52,135 bases of DNA from Bryobacterales bacterium (GCA_022823865.1 JAJEHF010000059.1:1-52135), one strand, 5' to 3'. Positions 15,616 through 24,813 are shown, counted from the stretch's first letter. The notes: a model not told the origin generated them from the sequence alone. Translations and numbers: made by a program.

Positions 15616-16623
15616 TCACGGGCTGGCGGGAGCGATTGTAAGCTCCAAGTTCTCCTGCAGCTCGAAATAGACCAGGCTCTCCACGCTCAACTCCACTTCG
15701 CGCCCCTTGGTCGCGAGGACGCCCACTCCGCCCACTGCGCCGCCAATTGCGGCTCCCTGGGCGGCACCCCGCTTGCCGCCCAGAATGCCCCCCACCAAGC
15801 TTCCAACTCCTGTTCCGAGGCCGACCTTCTTTGCATCTTGCCCGTGCGTGGTTTCGGCTTCGATCTTGACGGTATTGGTCCTGAGGGCGTGCCGTTCGCC
15901 GTGAAACTCAATCTCCTGCAACGCTATTGAAATCTGCGCCAGACCCTTGACTCTACCGGACGGCCGTGCGTCGATCACCGTGCCAATGACGGCGCTGCCT
16001 GCGGGGATCGCCCCACTGTGAAAGGGCACAGCGTCGGCCAGCCGGCCCCGGAAGCGATCCCCCGGCTCGCTGAGGTTCGAACCGATCTGCTGGTCGGGGC
16101 GCACGGCGAGCACAGTGCCGCTGTGGACAACAACCGGCTCTTGCGTTGGTTCGACCGCCAGGGCCACTGGACTGGGCGCGAAGGGCGCATCTGTCGGGGT
16201 CGGAGGCTCTGCCGACACTGAGGGGGGCTCGAAGTGCTCCTTCTCTAGCTCGGAGTTGAGCGCCGTTGCGGGGGCGCTGGGCAAGCCATGGTCTGCGCTT
16301 GCTGTGTGCCCGTCCGATCGCAACTCCTCGGCTCCTGGGTTTGGAGCCTTCTCGGCAATCGCAGGCGTGGGGGCCTCGGAAGCGGCGCTCGCTCGGTTAA
16401 GTTTGCCTTGATCTGGCCGAGGGGCTCCCGATTGCCCTCGCTTGGCAATCTCCCGCGCTGAGGGGGCGATTGCCTCGACGGTCATGGCTTCGGGGCTGTC
16501 GATGGCCGCTCCTCGGCCTCGAATCTCGAATGCTGCGTACACTCCTGCGCCGATCGACGCAGTCGCGACGAGTGCAAGCACTACAGCCCTCGAGGCATCC
16601 GTGGATGGTTGTTGCAGTCGCAT
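15616..16623 (-). CDS. Glycine-zipper envelope protein
   Basis: The 335-residue protein has one N-terminal membrane anchor (about residues 13-33) and a long Pro/Ala/Glu-rich linker to about residue 160. A beta-rich domain follows (SGTVLAVRPDQQIGSN, GDRFRGRLADAV, SAVIGTVIDARPSGRVKG), then a glycine zipper GTGVGSLVGGILGG continuing AAQGAAIGGAVGG. The arrangement resembles YMGG/glycine-zipper proteins that insert in or cross the cell envelope. The function is unknown. GGGGG lies 8 bases before the ATG. The membrane J-domain gene lies about 100 bases upstream on the same strand and may be cotranscribed. Confidence 0.7.
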   Translation of the reverse strand: MRLQQPSTDASRAVVLALVATASIGAGVYAAFEIRGRGAAIDSPEAMTVEAIAPSAREIAKRGQSGAPRPDQGKLNRASAASEAPTPAIAEKAPNPGAEELRSDGHTASADHGLPSAPATALNSELEKEHFEPPSVSAEPPTPTDAPFAPSPVALAVEPTQEPVVVHSGTVLAVRPDQQIGSNLSEPGDRFRGRLADAVPFHSGAIPAGSAVIGTVIDARPSGRVKGLAQISIALQEIEFHGERHALRTNTVKIEAETTHGQDAKKVGLGTGVGSLVGGILGGKRGAAQGAAIGGAVGGVGVLATKGREVELSVESLVYFELQENLELTIAPASP

Positions 16624-16725
16624 GTGTATTACCCCCTGCTCTGACTATTGCATTCGCGCTTCATGGCTGCTGCCTGCCGAACTGCCGGGCCGTAGAAATC
16701 CCGCCAGCGCTTGATGGCACCGGAG

Positions 16726-17583
16726 TCATTGCATTCGCCTCTGCCTCTTGATTTGGTCAAACGCAAGGTTGCCTTGCTTCATCCTCCGATGCGCGTCCTC
16801 CTCATCCCCTCCGCGGCTCTTCACGGCATCGGGATGGTAGAACCTGCTGTACAACTTGTATGCCTGCTTGACGTCTTCGAAAGAGGAATCGGGCGAACAC
16901 ATCAGCACCGTGTATGGGTCTGTCGACTCCTGACCAGGTCCGGCCTCGAATCCGCCCGCTCGGCCTGCCTGCCCCGCGAACTCTTTAAGATCGGACTCCA
17001 GCCGCGCCAGTTCGTTGTCGAACTGTGAAAGATCCCCCGCTTCGAGAAACTGCTCGAGCCTGCGGTACGCGGCGCCGCTCGTAATGTAAACCTTTAGCTG
17101 CCGTTGACGGATCGGCAGGGAGCCCGGTGCTCCCCACTCCGCCACGTCCCCGTCGGCCCGGGACCGGAAGCTGGCCAGCGCCGTGCTGCGATCTTCCAGG
17201 GCATGGCGCTTCCTCCTCGCCCTGGCCCATTGCGTTACCAAGGGCAATGGCATTCCGAGCAGGATTGCCACGACGGCCGCCCGGGCCGCGAGGCCTTGCG
17301 GTTCCGAGCCCGCCCATTGGGATATCACCGGCCTCGCAATCCAGCTCAATACGCCAACGACGACGATCGTCCGGAAGGGTTTTCGAACAAGGCTCCACCC
17401 GCACAGCATCACGATTGGCAGGCCAATGGCCAACGGAACGGCGAATTCTTGGCCGTAGAAGATGGCGCTCGTCGCGACGAAGGAGCCGTAGAAGAGCCCG
17501 TACCCCAGCAATAGGATCTCAATCACTGCCAAGTCTAGGCGCATGCGAGGCAGCGCTCCGTTACATAACCGGACTAACGGCAT
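16726..17583 (-). CDS. Membrane protein with C-terminal J domain
   Basis: The 285-residue protein begins with three or four hydrophobic helices (about residues 18-120), then a basic, soluble middle region. It ends with a DnaJ-like J domain: DPYTVLMCSPDSSFEDVKQA and FYHPDAVKSRGG, containing the HPD triad that stimulates Hsp70 ATPase, then AHRRMKQGNLAFDQIK. A C-terminal J domain on a membrane anchor is a DjlA-like layout and suggests recruitment of DnaK to the inner face of the membrane. No zinc-finger region is present, so it is not a canonical DnaJ. CGGAG precedes the ATG. Confidence 0.8.
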   Translation of the reverse strand: MPLVRLCNGALPRMRLDLAVIEILLLGYGLFYGSFVATSAIFYGQEFAVPLAIGLPIVMLCGWSLVRKPFRTIVVVGVLSWIARPVISQWAGSEPQGLAARAAVVAILLGMPLPLVTQWARARRKRHALEDRSTALASFRSRADGDVAEWGAPGSLPIRQRQLKVYITSGAAYRRLEQFLEAGDLSQFDNELARLESDLKEFAGQAGRAGGFEAGPGQESTDPYTVLMCSPDSSFEDVKQAYKLYSRFYHPDAVKSRGGDEEDAHRRMKQGNLAFDQIKRQRRMQ

Positions 17584-17915
17584 GATCCGGAACTCCGGCG
17601 AGGCCGGATCCCATCGAGCGGCCGGGACGGATGCGGTTCGTTGCTACCAGACGCTCTGAACGGCCCTGGCAGTTGCGATTGCCCGCCGGCGAACGGTTGT
17701 TCAGCCGGGGTTCCAACTCGCGCCACCAACCGCCTGCCGGCATGGCACAGGACCAGTCGGTCTGATCCCGGCATAGCGGGGCGTCCGTATCATGGCTTGG
17801 CATTGCTCTACCGATGCGGTGCGGTCACAAGCATCCCGCAGCGAAGTGGGTGTTGCAGGCACCGTTTCCATCTGTCGCACGGCCTGTTGTCTCCGCCCGC
17901 CACCAGACCGCGCAT
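17584..17915. other. Intergenic, no gene seen
   Basis: This separates two same-strand genes. No ORF with recognisable features and no clear promoter were found. Confidence 0.4.
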
Positions 17916-19190
17916 TCACTCGGGGCCGATTGCCCATAGGTGGTTCGCGGTGCGGATATAGAAGCGTCCGCCTGACACTGCCATCGATGCCTGCGTGTGC
18001 TCGTGCAAGCGGTTACGCGTCAATTCCTCGAATTCGCGGCCTGCTCGGATTACGGTGGTCTCGCCCTCCTCGGAGAGGAAATAGACCCGCCCCTCGGCGA
18101 GGACTGGGGATGCCCAGTGCTTGCCGCCCACGCGTTCCTGCCAGATGACCTCGCCCGTTTCCGCATCCATGCAGGTAGCGACGCCGTTTTCGTGCACGTT
18201 ATAGAGCAGCCCGGAGTCGTAGATCATCGACGGGATGTGCGAGGCGGAGCGCGTCTGCTCCCATACGACCTTTCCGCCCGGAGCAACCGCACGGATCGCG
18301 GTCGCCTCGAAACCCGAGATTGAGTAAGCCAGGCCGCCTCCGACGACGATCGAGGGCGCAACGCCTTCGCCCTGGGCGTAGACCGACCAGAGCCGCTCGC
18401 CGGTGTTCGGGTCAAACCCTTGGATCACGTCGCCCGCTGCAGTGACAAGTTGCGGCGCTCCGTCGACCTGCATGAGGTTGGGCGTGACGTGGGCCAGTCG
18501 CGAAAGCCCTCGCTTCGCTTCCCATTTCAGCTCGCCCGTCTCTTTGTCAAGAGCCCAGATGGCGGCTCCGTCCCAAGGAACCTTCCAGCCGAGCTTTTCC
18601 TCTCGCCGCGTCCGGCTGGATGGGTCGAACGCCATGATGAGCAGGTTCTCGTACAGGATGGGTGAAGCGCCGAGGCCATGCTCGGAGAAGAAATCGAAGT
18701 CGCGATTCTCCCACAGCACGTTGCCTTCGAAATCGAGAGCGACGATGCTGCCGTCGGCGAACACCGCGAAGACGCTCTCGCCGTCGGTAACCGGTGTCGG
18801 CGAAGCGTAAGAATTCTGCCTCCGCTTCATCAATGTCTCCTGGTCGAAGACGTGCTTGTCCCAAAGGAGCCTTCCCTTCCGAGCGTCGAGCGACAGGACA
18901 TGGCAGGACGCGCCGTCGTTGGTGGCGGTGGAAAGGAAGATACGGTCCTCCCAGACTATCGGTGACGACCACGCGCTTCCGGTCATCGGAGTCTTCCACA
19001 CCACATTGGTGACTGGTGACCAGTGCAACGGCAGGCCGTCCTCGAGCGAAACGCCCTGTCGTGTCGGCCCGCGAAAGGCGGGCCAGTTCTCGGCCGAAGC
19101 AACCGAGACACAGACTGTCATCAGCGCACCGGCGAGAGCGGTCCAAGTCATCAGCGAGAGGGCGCAAGGGATGGCGTGGAGAAGGGTCAT
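17916..19190 (-). CDS. Secreted PQQ-like beta-propeller protein
   Basis: The 424-residue protein has a signal peptide ending near Ala-Ser-Ala. The mature part opens with ENWPAFRGPTRQGVS, the usual start of outer-membrane or periplasmic PQQ-like (BamB-like) propellers. Repeated blade motifs follow, such as LSLDARKGRLLWDKHVF, ALDKETGELKWEAK, FDPNTGERLWSV and MDAETGEVIWQERVGG. There is no haem motif and no adjacent Cys pair, so it is probably a scaffold or binding propeller and not a dehydrogenase. The ATG at 19190 is chosen for the signal peptide; the frame stays open upstream to 19427. Confidence 0.8.
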   Translation of the reverse strand: MTLLHAIPCALSLMTWTALAGALMTVCVSVASAENWPAFRGPTRQGVSLEDGLPLHWSPVTNVVWKTPMTGSAWSSPIVWEDRIFLSTATNDGASCHVLSLDARKGRLLWDKHVFDQETLMKRRQNSYASPTPVTDGESVFAVFADGSIVALDFEGNVLWENRDFDFFSEHGLGASPILYENLLIMAFDPSSRTRREEKLGWKVPWDGAAIWALDKETGELKWEAKRGLSRLAHVTPNLMQVDGAPQLVTAAGDVIQGFDPNTGERLWSVYAQGEGVAPSIVVGGGLAYSISGFEATAIRAVAPGGKVVWEQTRSASHIPSMIYDSGLLYNVHENGVATCMDAETGEVIWQERVGGKHWASPVLAEGRVYFLSEEGETTVIRAGREFEELTRNRLHEHTQASMAVSGGRFYIRTANHLWAIGPE

Positions 19191-19593
19191 TCTGGCGGAT
19201 GGCGGCAAACGGTTCGTCGTAGCGGCTCCCGTTGGCGTTTGCTGGGCTCGCGCCTCGCTGACCGGCGTGCCGGGCGCGGAAGATGACGGTTCGAATGGGG
19301 ATGGAATCTGTGCTTGCTTTCTCATGGCTGGCTTGGCCGGGTCAGCTGAAGTTCTCGCTCTGCATGAGGGTTTCGCCCCCTGCCCGGGTCGCGTGGTCTC
19401 CGCGATGGGCGGGTACCGTAGCAGCATGACTCGGCGAGACGGTCTCTGGCGATCTGGCGCGTGGCGCTCGAGCGGTGACCGAAGTTCATCTTAGACTGCT
19501 TCAACCATTTCGGCTGGGGGCGCTGCCGACTCGCTCAAGCGCGGAGGCTGGGCTGTCGGAGAACGCAGGAAGGCACGCCGCACCCGGTGGGCA
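19191..19593. other. Intergenic, no gene seen
   Basis: Part of this lies in the open upstream extension of the propeller frame, but that translation is Ser/Pro-rich and does not resemble a protein start. No repeats were seen. Confidence 0.35.
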
Positions 19594-19749
19594 ATGATCT
19601 GGCTGATGCGTTTGCCGGGACTCGTGGCCACTGCTATTGCTCTCGCCCAGTGTGGTGCAGCCGCCGATCATCCCTCCGCGCAGTTCGCGAATGAATTGAT
19701 CGAAACGCAGATGGACCTGCCGGATCCCGAGAACGGCCATTACGAATGA
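19594..19749 (+). CDS. Possible small secreted protein
   Basis: The 51-residue frame begins MIWLMRLPGLVATAIALAQC, a plausible signal or lipoprotein peptide. A short acidic tail follows (AQFANELIETQMDLPDPENG). The family is not known and it may be the stub of a larger gene. Confidence 0.3.
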   Translation: MIWLMRLPGLVATAIALAQCGAAADHPSAQFANELIETQMDLPDPENGHYE

Positions 19750-19820
19750 GCGACTGGAAGGGTCACTCCCAAGAGCGATTGAGACCCAGCAAATCCTAGC
19801 GAAGGCGAATGACTCCCTGA

Positions 19821-20297
19821 TTAGTAGAACGCAATCCAGCGACCCGAGAACCCAACGCAGAACCAAAGGCCCAGCGATGCCACCGCGGTGAGCCGCCCCC
19901 AAAACGGACCAAGCGCCGCCGCATCCGTGGCAGCAACCCGCTTGCGAACAGTAAAGGTGTATAGCAGCGCCACTGCGAAGAAGCCCATCTTGTACCAAAA
20001 CGGCGGGCTGTAGTAGCACTTAATCGCCTCGGAAAGAAACATCGGCACGCCGGTGGCGACCATCGTGATCAAGCCGCCAACCAGCCACGGTTGCAGGCTC
20101 TTGGCCAATGCAGCCGACGATTGGCTGCGGATGCCGAAACCAAGCAAGCGCAGGTCCACCACCAGGATCATGCCTCCGATCAGAGCCAGCGCGAGCAGAT
20201 GCACTGCTTCAATCACGGGAAAGAGCCAAAGCGACTCGCGGATCACGACGCCAATGGTTGTGGCCTCGAGCCATTCGAACACCGCTAGAAGATCCAC
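19821..20297 (-). CDS. DUF6644-type four-helix membrane protein (copy 1)
   Basis: About 158 residues with four predicted membrane helices. Helix 1 carries SLWLFPVIEAVHLLALAL, followed by GMILVVDLRLLGFG, then GVPMFLSEA. The His in helix 1 and the general layout recall cytochrome-b-like membrane proteins, but haem binding is unproven. It is a paralogue of the next gene, 12 bases upstream in the same operon. GTG at 20297 is preferred because ACGAGGA lies six bases before it; an in-frame TTG at 20303 overlaps that site. DUF6644 genes tend to occur near DUF6152 and quinoprotein genes, from memory. Confidence 0.7.
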   Translation of the reverse strand: MDLLAVFEWLEATTIGVVIRESLWLFPVIEAVHLLALALIGGMILVVDLRLLGFGIRSQSSAALAKSLQPWLVGGLITMVATGVPMFLSEAIKCYYSPPFWYKMGFFAVALLYTFTVRKRVAATDAAALGPFWGRLTAVASLGLWFCVGFSGRWIAFY

Positions 20298-20309
20298 GCC
20301 CAATCCTCG

Positions 20310-20807
20310 TTAGTCGAACCAGTTGTAAGCTTGCATGCGCCCGCAGATGACCACGATGCTCCACAGCCCGAGCGAGCAGATGCCAGCCACGCGGGCTCGT
20401 GTCGGGATTGTGTCCGCCTCGTCCCATTCCTCGACCCAGCGAAAGACCGTCTTGTGAAAGACGAACGCGTTGATTCCAGCCAAGGCGATCGTGACCATCT
20501 TGACCTGGAAGAAGATGTTCTGCGAAGCCCGCACCGGGCTGGAGAGAAACAGCAGCCCCCCGCTGATGACCATCAGGACGAATCCGGCGATGGCCCACGG
20601 AAAAAGCCTGTTGACCACTTGGGAGACCGGCACACTGCGAAGTGCGCAGCCGGCCAAGCGCAGGTCCCACGCTGCGGTCATTCCCAAGAACAGGCACAAC
20701 GTCAGCACGTGACTGGTCTCCACCAACGGGTAGAACAGGATGGATTCGCGGATCGAGACACTGGCCCAAGAGGCTTCCAGAGACTCCAACAGGATCTGCA
20801 GCGACAT
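20310..20807 (-). CDS. DUF6644-type four-helix membrane protein (copy 2)
   Basis: The 165-residue protein with four membrane helices shares with its neighbour the N-terminal SIRESILFYPLVETSHVLTL (aligned His), AAWDLRLAGCALR, and GGLLFLSSPVR against GVPMFLSEA. It is the first gene of the pair. A GGGGAG about 11 bases before the ATG is a weak ribosome site. It is divergent from the cytochrome lipoprotein at 21079, so the three could be co-regulated. Confidence 0.7.
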   Translation of the reverse strand: MSLQILLESLEASWASVSIRESILFYPLVETSHVLTLCLFLGMTAAWDLRLAGCALRSVPVSQVVNRLFPWAIAGFVLMVISGGLLFLSSPVRASQNIFFQVKMVTIALAGINAFVFHKTVFRWVEEWDEADTIPTRARVAGICSLGLWSIVVICGRMQAYNWFD

Positions 20808-21078
20808 AGCTGGACTCGACTCCCCAGTCCGTGTCCGTTCCTGACCGCACGCGAGTGCGAGCTAAGCGGATTAAACCAGAACAAGACTTTATCAGAAAAC
20901 CGCCCAAGGCTCGCTTCCCCAAACAGCCGATCGCAACCTCCGACGAGTCCATCTGCTTCTCGGACCCACTGCGAGTCACCCCAAGCAAGCGCTAAAGTGT
21001 ATGCAGCGCGCAGGCAGCGTTCGGCCTCTGCGGACACCGGGAGTCGGCAGCGCGAACACTAGGAACGGAGTAAGGCTG

Positions 21079-21579
21079 ATGAAACTCGGGAACCGTTGGA
21101 AGCACGAGGCCCTCATCGCTGGGATCTTGATGGCTTGGATCTGTGCATCTTGCGGGCCGAGCGAGCAAGCGTCCCCGACGGGGCCTCCGTTCAGGCCCGT
21201 AGGGACCGTAGAAGATGTGATGCACGACGTGGTCTACCCTCACGCCGAGGTCGTCTGGGACTCGGTCGGAACGATCATCACCGTCGAGGGCACCAACGAA
21301 ATCCGGCCCGGCAACGAAGACGAATGGATGCGCGTCATGCAGAGCGCCTACACCCTCGCGGAGGCAGGCAACCTGCTGATGATGGACGGGCGCGCGCGTG
21401 ACACCGAGGACTGGATGGCCTACGCCAGCGGGTTGATTGACGCCGCGACACAGGTGATGGAAGCTGCCGACAGGCGCGACGACCAAGGGGTCTTCGATAC
21501 AGGCGGGGAATTGTACGTCGCCTGCACTGCCTGCCACGAACAGTACTGGGAAAAGCCTCCGTCAGCCATGCGGCCGTGA
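21079..21579 (+). CDS. Cytochrome c'-like lipoprotein
   Basis: The 166-residue protein has an N-terminal hydrophobic segment ending ICASCG, a fair lipobox. The remainder is helical, and a haem c attachment site CTACH at residues 149-153 lies close to the C-terminus, as in cytochrome c' four-helix bundles. This predicts a membrane-tethered periplasmic electron carrier or gas-binding protein. A GGAG...TAAGG ribosome site precedes the ATG at 21079. Its place beside two DUF6644 membrane proteins and downstream of quinoprotein genes fits electron transfer. Confidence 0.8.
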   Translation: MKLGNRWKHEALIAGILMAWICASCGPSEQASPTGPPFRPVGTVEDVMHDVVYPHAEVVWDSVGTIITVEGTNEIRPGNEDEWMRVMQSAYTLAEAGNLLMMDGRARDTEDWMAYASGLIDAATQVMEAADRRDDQGVFDTGGELYVACTACHEQYWEKPPSAMRP

Positions 21580-21590
21580 CGGGTGGCAAG

Positions 21591-23060
21591 TCAGAACTTG
21601 CGCGACCATTGCTGCGGCCAGCGTTCGACCACGACCTTCTTGTCGGTGTAGAACTCGACCGCATCCCGGCCTTGCCCGTGGAGCACCCCGAAAAAGCTGT
21701 CCTTCCAGCCGCTGAACGGGAAGTAGGCCATCGGAGCCGCAACGCCGATATTCACGCCCACGTTACCGGTCGGGACCTCGCTTCGGAACTTACGCGCCGA
21801 GGCCCCGCTGCTGGTAAAGATCGAGGACGCATTGCCGAACGGACTGCCGGCGATGACTTCGATCGCCTCGTCGAGGGTCTTGACAGGCGTTAGTCCGAGC
21901 ACAGGTCCGAAGACCTCGGTCGTTGCGAGGTAGCTGCCGGGCGTTACCCAGTCCAGCACGGTCGGACCGACGAAGTTGCCGTCCGCACATCCGTCAATCT
22001 GAATCCCGCGTCCGTCAAGGACCGCCGCAGCTCCGTCAGCGGTTCCGCGGCCGATGGCACCCTCGATGCGCTGGCGGCTCTCGGCGGTGATGACGGGCCC
22101 CATCTCCACGCCGTCCGACAAGCCAGGGCCGACCTTCAGCGCAGCGGCGGAGGAGGCGATCGCGTCCCGAAACGGTTCGTGCGCGTCCCCAACGGTAACC
22201 ACGGTGGACACAGCCAGGCAGCGCTGGCCGGCGCAGCCGAAGGCACTGTCACCGACGATCTTGGTGGTAGTCTCCATGTCGGCGTCCGGCAGGACGACCA
22301 CGTGGTTCTTCGCGCCCCCTTGGCACTGCACGCGCTTGCCGTGGCGGGCGGCTGTGGCGTAGACATGCCGCGCGACCGGACTGGATCCGACAAAGCTGAT
22401 CGCCCGAACCTGAGGATGCTCCACCAGGGCGTTGGCCGCAGCCACGCCGCCATGGGCGAGATTGACCACGCCCTTGGGCAGTCCGGTTCGCTCCAAGACC
22501 TCGATGACCCTGCGGATCGACAGCGGCACCTTTTCGGACGGCTTGATGACCACCGTGTTGCCGCACGCGATCGCATACGGCAGGAACCACAGCGGGATCA
22601 TCACCGGGAAGTTGAACGGAGTGATCACCCCGACCACGCCCAGCGGCTGCCGAATCATGGTCTCGTCTATGCCCCGCGCGATGTCCTCAAGGTTGTAGCC
22701 CTGCATCATCGTCGGAATGCCGCAGGCGACCTCGACGTTCTCGATGCCGCGCCGGAGTTCTCCGGCGGCCTCGGCGTATGTCTTGCCGTTTTCGCGCGAG
22801 ACGAGGCGAGCAATCTCGTCGAAGTCCTCTTCCAGCAGCTGCTTGAAACGAAACAGGAACTGAATGCGCTCGCCCGGCGGGACGCTGCGCCAATCCGGAT
22901 AGGCCCGCGCCGCGGCCGAGACCGCTTCGGCAACGGCATCGCTGCCATCCACAGGCACCGTGGCCAGCAATTCGTTCGTGGCGGGATCAATCACCGGGGA
23001 AACATCGGCCCCAGAGGCTGCGCTCCACTCGCCGGCGATGAAATTTGTAACGGCTTGCAT
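21591..23060 (-). CDS. mmsA: Methylmalonate-semialdehyde dehydrogenase (CoA-acylating)
   Basis: Converts methylmalonate or malonate semialdehyde plus CoA and NAD+ to propionyl- or acetyl-CoA, in valine, thymine and inositol breakdown. The 489-residue length is normal. It has the nucleotide-binding TPFNFPVMIPLW and IKPSEKVP, FVGSSPVAR, and the catalytic Cys281 in GQRCLAV. The general-base Glu of ordinary aldehyde dehydrogenases is replaced (QGGAKNHVVVLPDA), as in true MmsA/IolA. CATAAT lies seven bases before the ATG at 23060, so the transcript may be leaderless. The iolG gene at 35757 gives a possible metabolic partner. Confidence 0.93.
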   Translation of the reverse strand: MQAVTNFIAGEWSAASGADVSPVIDPATNELLATVPVDGSDAVAEAVSAAARAYPDWRSVPPGERIQFLFRFKQLLEEDFDEIARLVSRENGKTYAEAAGELRRGIENVEVACGIPTMMQGYNLEDIARGIDETMIRQPLGVVGVITPFNFPVMIPLWFLPYAIACGNTVVIKPSEKVPLSIRRVIEVLERTGLPKGVVNLAHGGVAAANALVEHPQVRAISFVGSSPVARHVYATAARHGKRVQCQGGAKNHVVVLPDADMETTTKIVGDSAFGCAGQRCLAVSTVVTVGDAHEPFRDAIASSAAALKVGPGLSDGVEMGPVITAESRQRIEGAIGRGTADGAAAVLDGRGIQIDGCADGNFVGPTVLDWVTPGSYLATTEVFGPVLGLTPVKTLDEAIEVIAGSPFGNASSIFTSSGASARKFRSEVPTGNVGVNIGVAAPMAYFPFSGWKDSFFGVLHGQGRDAVEFYTDKKVVVERWPQQWSRKF

Positions 23061-23067
23061 CAAATCG

Positions 23068-23073
23068 ATTATG
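23068..23073 (-). promoter_or_regulatory. -10 element CATAAT for mmsA
   Basis: Seven bases separate it from the ATG, with no Shine-Dalgarno site between. Confidence 0.35.
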
Positions 23074-23112
23074 CCGAATGTCCGGGGCGAGCTGCGAATC
23101 GGCGCGCCGCAA

Positions 23113-23520
23113 TCAGATCCGGTCTTCGATCAGGCTCTCGATCGCGGCCCTGCAAGGCTGCGGCGCCTTGCGCAGCGCCGACTTCAATGCCTCGTCGGCT
23201 CGCGCCGACGGCCGTCTGCCAATCGCGTAGCAGGAAGCCGCCACCAGATTGGGATCGTCGTCCTCGAGCAGCCTGGCCAGAGCCCCGAGTGAAGCATCCG
23301 TTCCGATGCGCCACAGCCTCCGGCAAACTTCCTGCTTGGCGGCCAAGCTCACGTCAGACTCCAAGATCTGCGCCAGCTCAGCCTCGATCCATGACCGGGC
23401 ATCGCCGTCACCGTGGGATGCATTGATCAGCCGGTCCAACTCGAAGAGCGCATCTGCGGTCCTGCCGAAGTCATACTCGGCAACGGCTTGTACGGCAGCC
23501 CGTACCTGGTCGCGCTGCAT
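23113..23520 (-). CDS. HEAT-like repeat protein
   Basis: The 135-residue all-helical protein shows short alpha-alpha repeats such as RRLWRIGTDASLGALARLLE and AASCYAIGRRP, suggesting a HEAT-like protein-binding solenoid. No catalytic motif is present. Its ATG at 23520 follows the stop of the upstream oxidoreductase by two bases, and a GGAGG site lies inside the end of that gene. An earlier ATG at 23535 overlaps the oxidoreductase. It is therefore translationally coupled. Confidence 0.65.
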   Translation of the reverse strand: MQRDQVRAAVQAVAEYDFGRTADALFELDRLINASHGDGDARSWIEAELAQILESDVSLAAKQEVCRRLWRIGTDASLGALARLLEDDDPNLVAASCYAIGRRPSARADEALKSALRKAPQPCRAAIESLIEDRI

Positions 23521-23522
23521 GC

Positions 23523-24803
23523 TCAGACCCTCCATGGCGCACGCATGGTGCGATACAGCATGTTGTTGGCTTCCGCGTCGCCCTCAAATCGCTCGACAGC
23601 GGGATCCCACCGCATATTGCGTCCTAGCCGGAGGCAGATGTTCGCGCAGTGGGCGATGGTGTGGGCCCTGTGAGCGGCTTCCGGATTGGACGCGGGCTGC
23701 CGCCGACTGCGCATGCAAGTCAGGAAGTCGCGCACGTGCGGCCCTTGGATGTTGTAGTTTGCGTCCGGCGGTTCGAGGCCCGAGAGCACAGAATCGGGCT
23801 TGGCATCGATTCCGCCCGTGTCTGAGAGGAAGATCCAGCCTTCGTCGCCGACGAACATAAGCCCCTTGCGTCCGGTGTCCATGTTGAGCCGCAGGCCATC
23901 CTTGTAGCGGGTGCGAATCTCGTACCAATACGGGATGTTGTTGATGCCGCCCTCGTCCCGGAACTCGGCTTCGCCCTCGTACTCGACCGGCGCATCGAGC
24001 GGCTTGCCGCGCAGCCACTGCACCGTCTCGATGAAGTGCGGTCCCATGTCGGCCACGCCCCCGGCTCCGGTATCCCAGTTCAGCCGCCAGTACCGCACGC
24101 GGTCAGCCGAGTAGGGCGCCCAGGGCGCCTGGCCCAGCCAGCGGTCGTAATCGAAAACCTCTGGGTCCGGCTCGCTCTCCGGCACCGCGAACGAATTGCG
24201 CTTCCAGCCGCCGGTGGCTCCGAACGAGAGGCGCACGGTGTGGAGCCTGCCAATGCGGCCGCCGTGAATGGCGTTGACAACGAATTCGTAGCCCGGGTTC
24301 GACCGGCGCTGCGTGCCGCACTGCCAGACGGTCCCGTACTGGCGCGTGACTTCGACGAGCTGGCGGCCTTCGGCGATGGTGAGGCAAAACGGCTTTTCGC
24401 AGTAGGCGTCCTTGCCAGCTTGTGCCGCCAGCGAGCTCATCACGGCATGCCAGCGATCTCCCGTGCCGATGACGACGGCGTCAATGTCATCGCGCTCGAA
24501 GACTTCCTCGTGAAACCTAGTGCCGGCGCAATCAGCATCCCCGTAGTGGGCATCCACGAGTTGCTTCGCGCTGGCCCTGCGATCCGCGAAGAGATCGCAG
24601 ACGGCGCGGACGCGCACGTCTTCTTGGTCGAGAAACTCTTGAATGTTCCTGCGGTTGCGGCTGCCCATGCCGATGCCCGCGACCGCGATCCGATCCGAAG
24701 GGGGAGTTGCCCCGCCGAGTCCGAGCGTAGAGGCAGACACCACCAGAGGCGCGGCGGCAGCCTTGGCGAATGTTCGCCGGGTCGTATGCCGGGCAAGAGC
24801 CAT
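23523..24803 (-). CDS. Tat-exported Gfo/Idh/MocA oxidoreductase
   Basis: The 426-residue NAD(P)-dependent sugar dehydrogenase-like protein has a Tat signal (TTRRTFAKAAAAPLVVSAS). A Rossmann segment follows (IAVAGIGMGSRNRRNI in place of the classic GXGXXG), then VVIGTGDRWHAVMSS and the family signature YCEKPF. The C-terminal half carries WGLG-like WLGQAPWAP and GPHFIETVQW, typical of the secreted oxidoreductases of Planctomycetes, Verrucomicrobia and Acidobacteriota. The substrate is unknown. The ATG at 24803 is chosen because it places the twin arginines about seven residues from the start. TACACT lies ten bases upstream. Confidence 0.88.
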   Translation of the reverse strand: MALARHTTRRTFAKAAAAPLVVSASTLGLGGATPPSDRIAVAGIGMGSRNRRNIQEFLDQEDVRVRAVCDLFADRRASAKQLVDAHYGDADCAGTRFHEEVFERDDIDAVVIGTGDRWHAVMSSLAAQAGKDAYCEKPFCLTIAEGRQLVEVTRQYGTVWQCGTQRRSNPGYEFVVNAIHGGRIGRLHTVRLSFGATGGWKRNSFAVPESEPDPEVFDYDRWLGQAPWAPYSADRVRYWRLNWDTGAGGVADMGPHFIETVQWLRGKPLDAPVEYEGEAEFRDEGGINNIPYWYEIRTRYKDGLRLNMDTGRKGLMFVGDEGWIFLSDTGGIDAKPDSVLSGLEPPDANYNIQGPHVRDFLTCMRSRRQPASNPEAAHRAHTIAHCANICLRLGRNMRWDPAVERFEGDAEANNMLYRTMRAPWRV

Positions 24804-24813
24804 GTCGGGCACT

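Noticed and set aside
22179..23426. 415-codon open frame opposite mmsA
   Set aside because: It is the antisense of a strongly supported enzyme gene.
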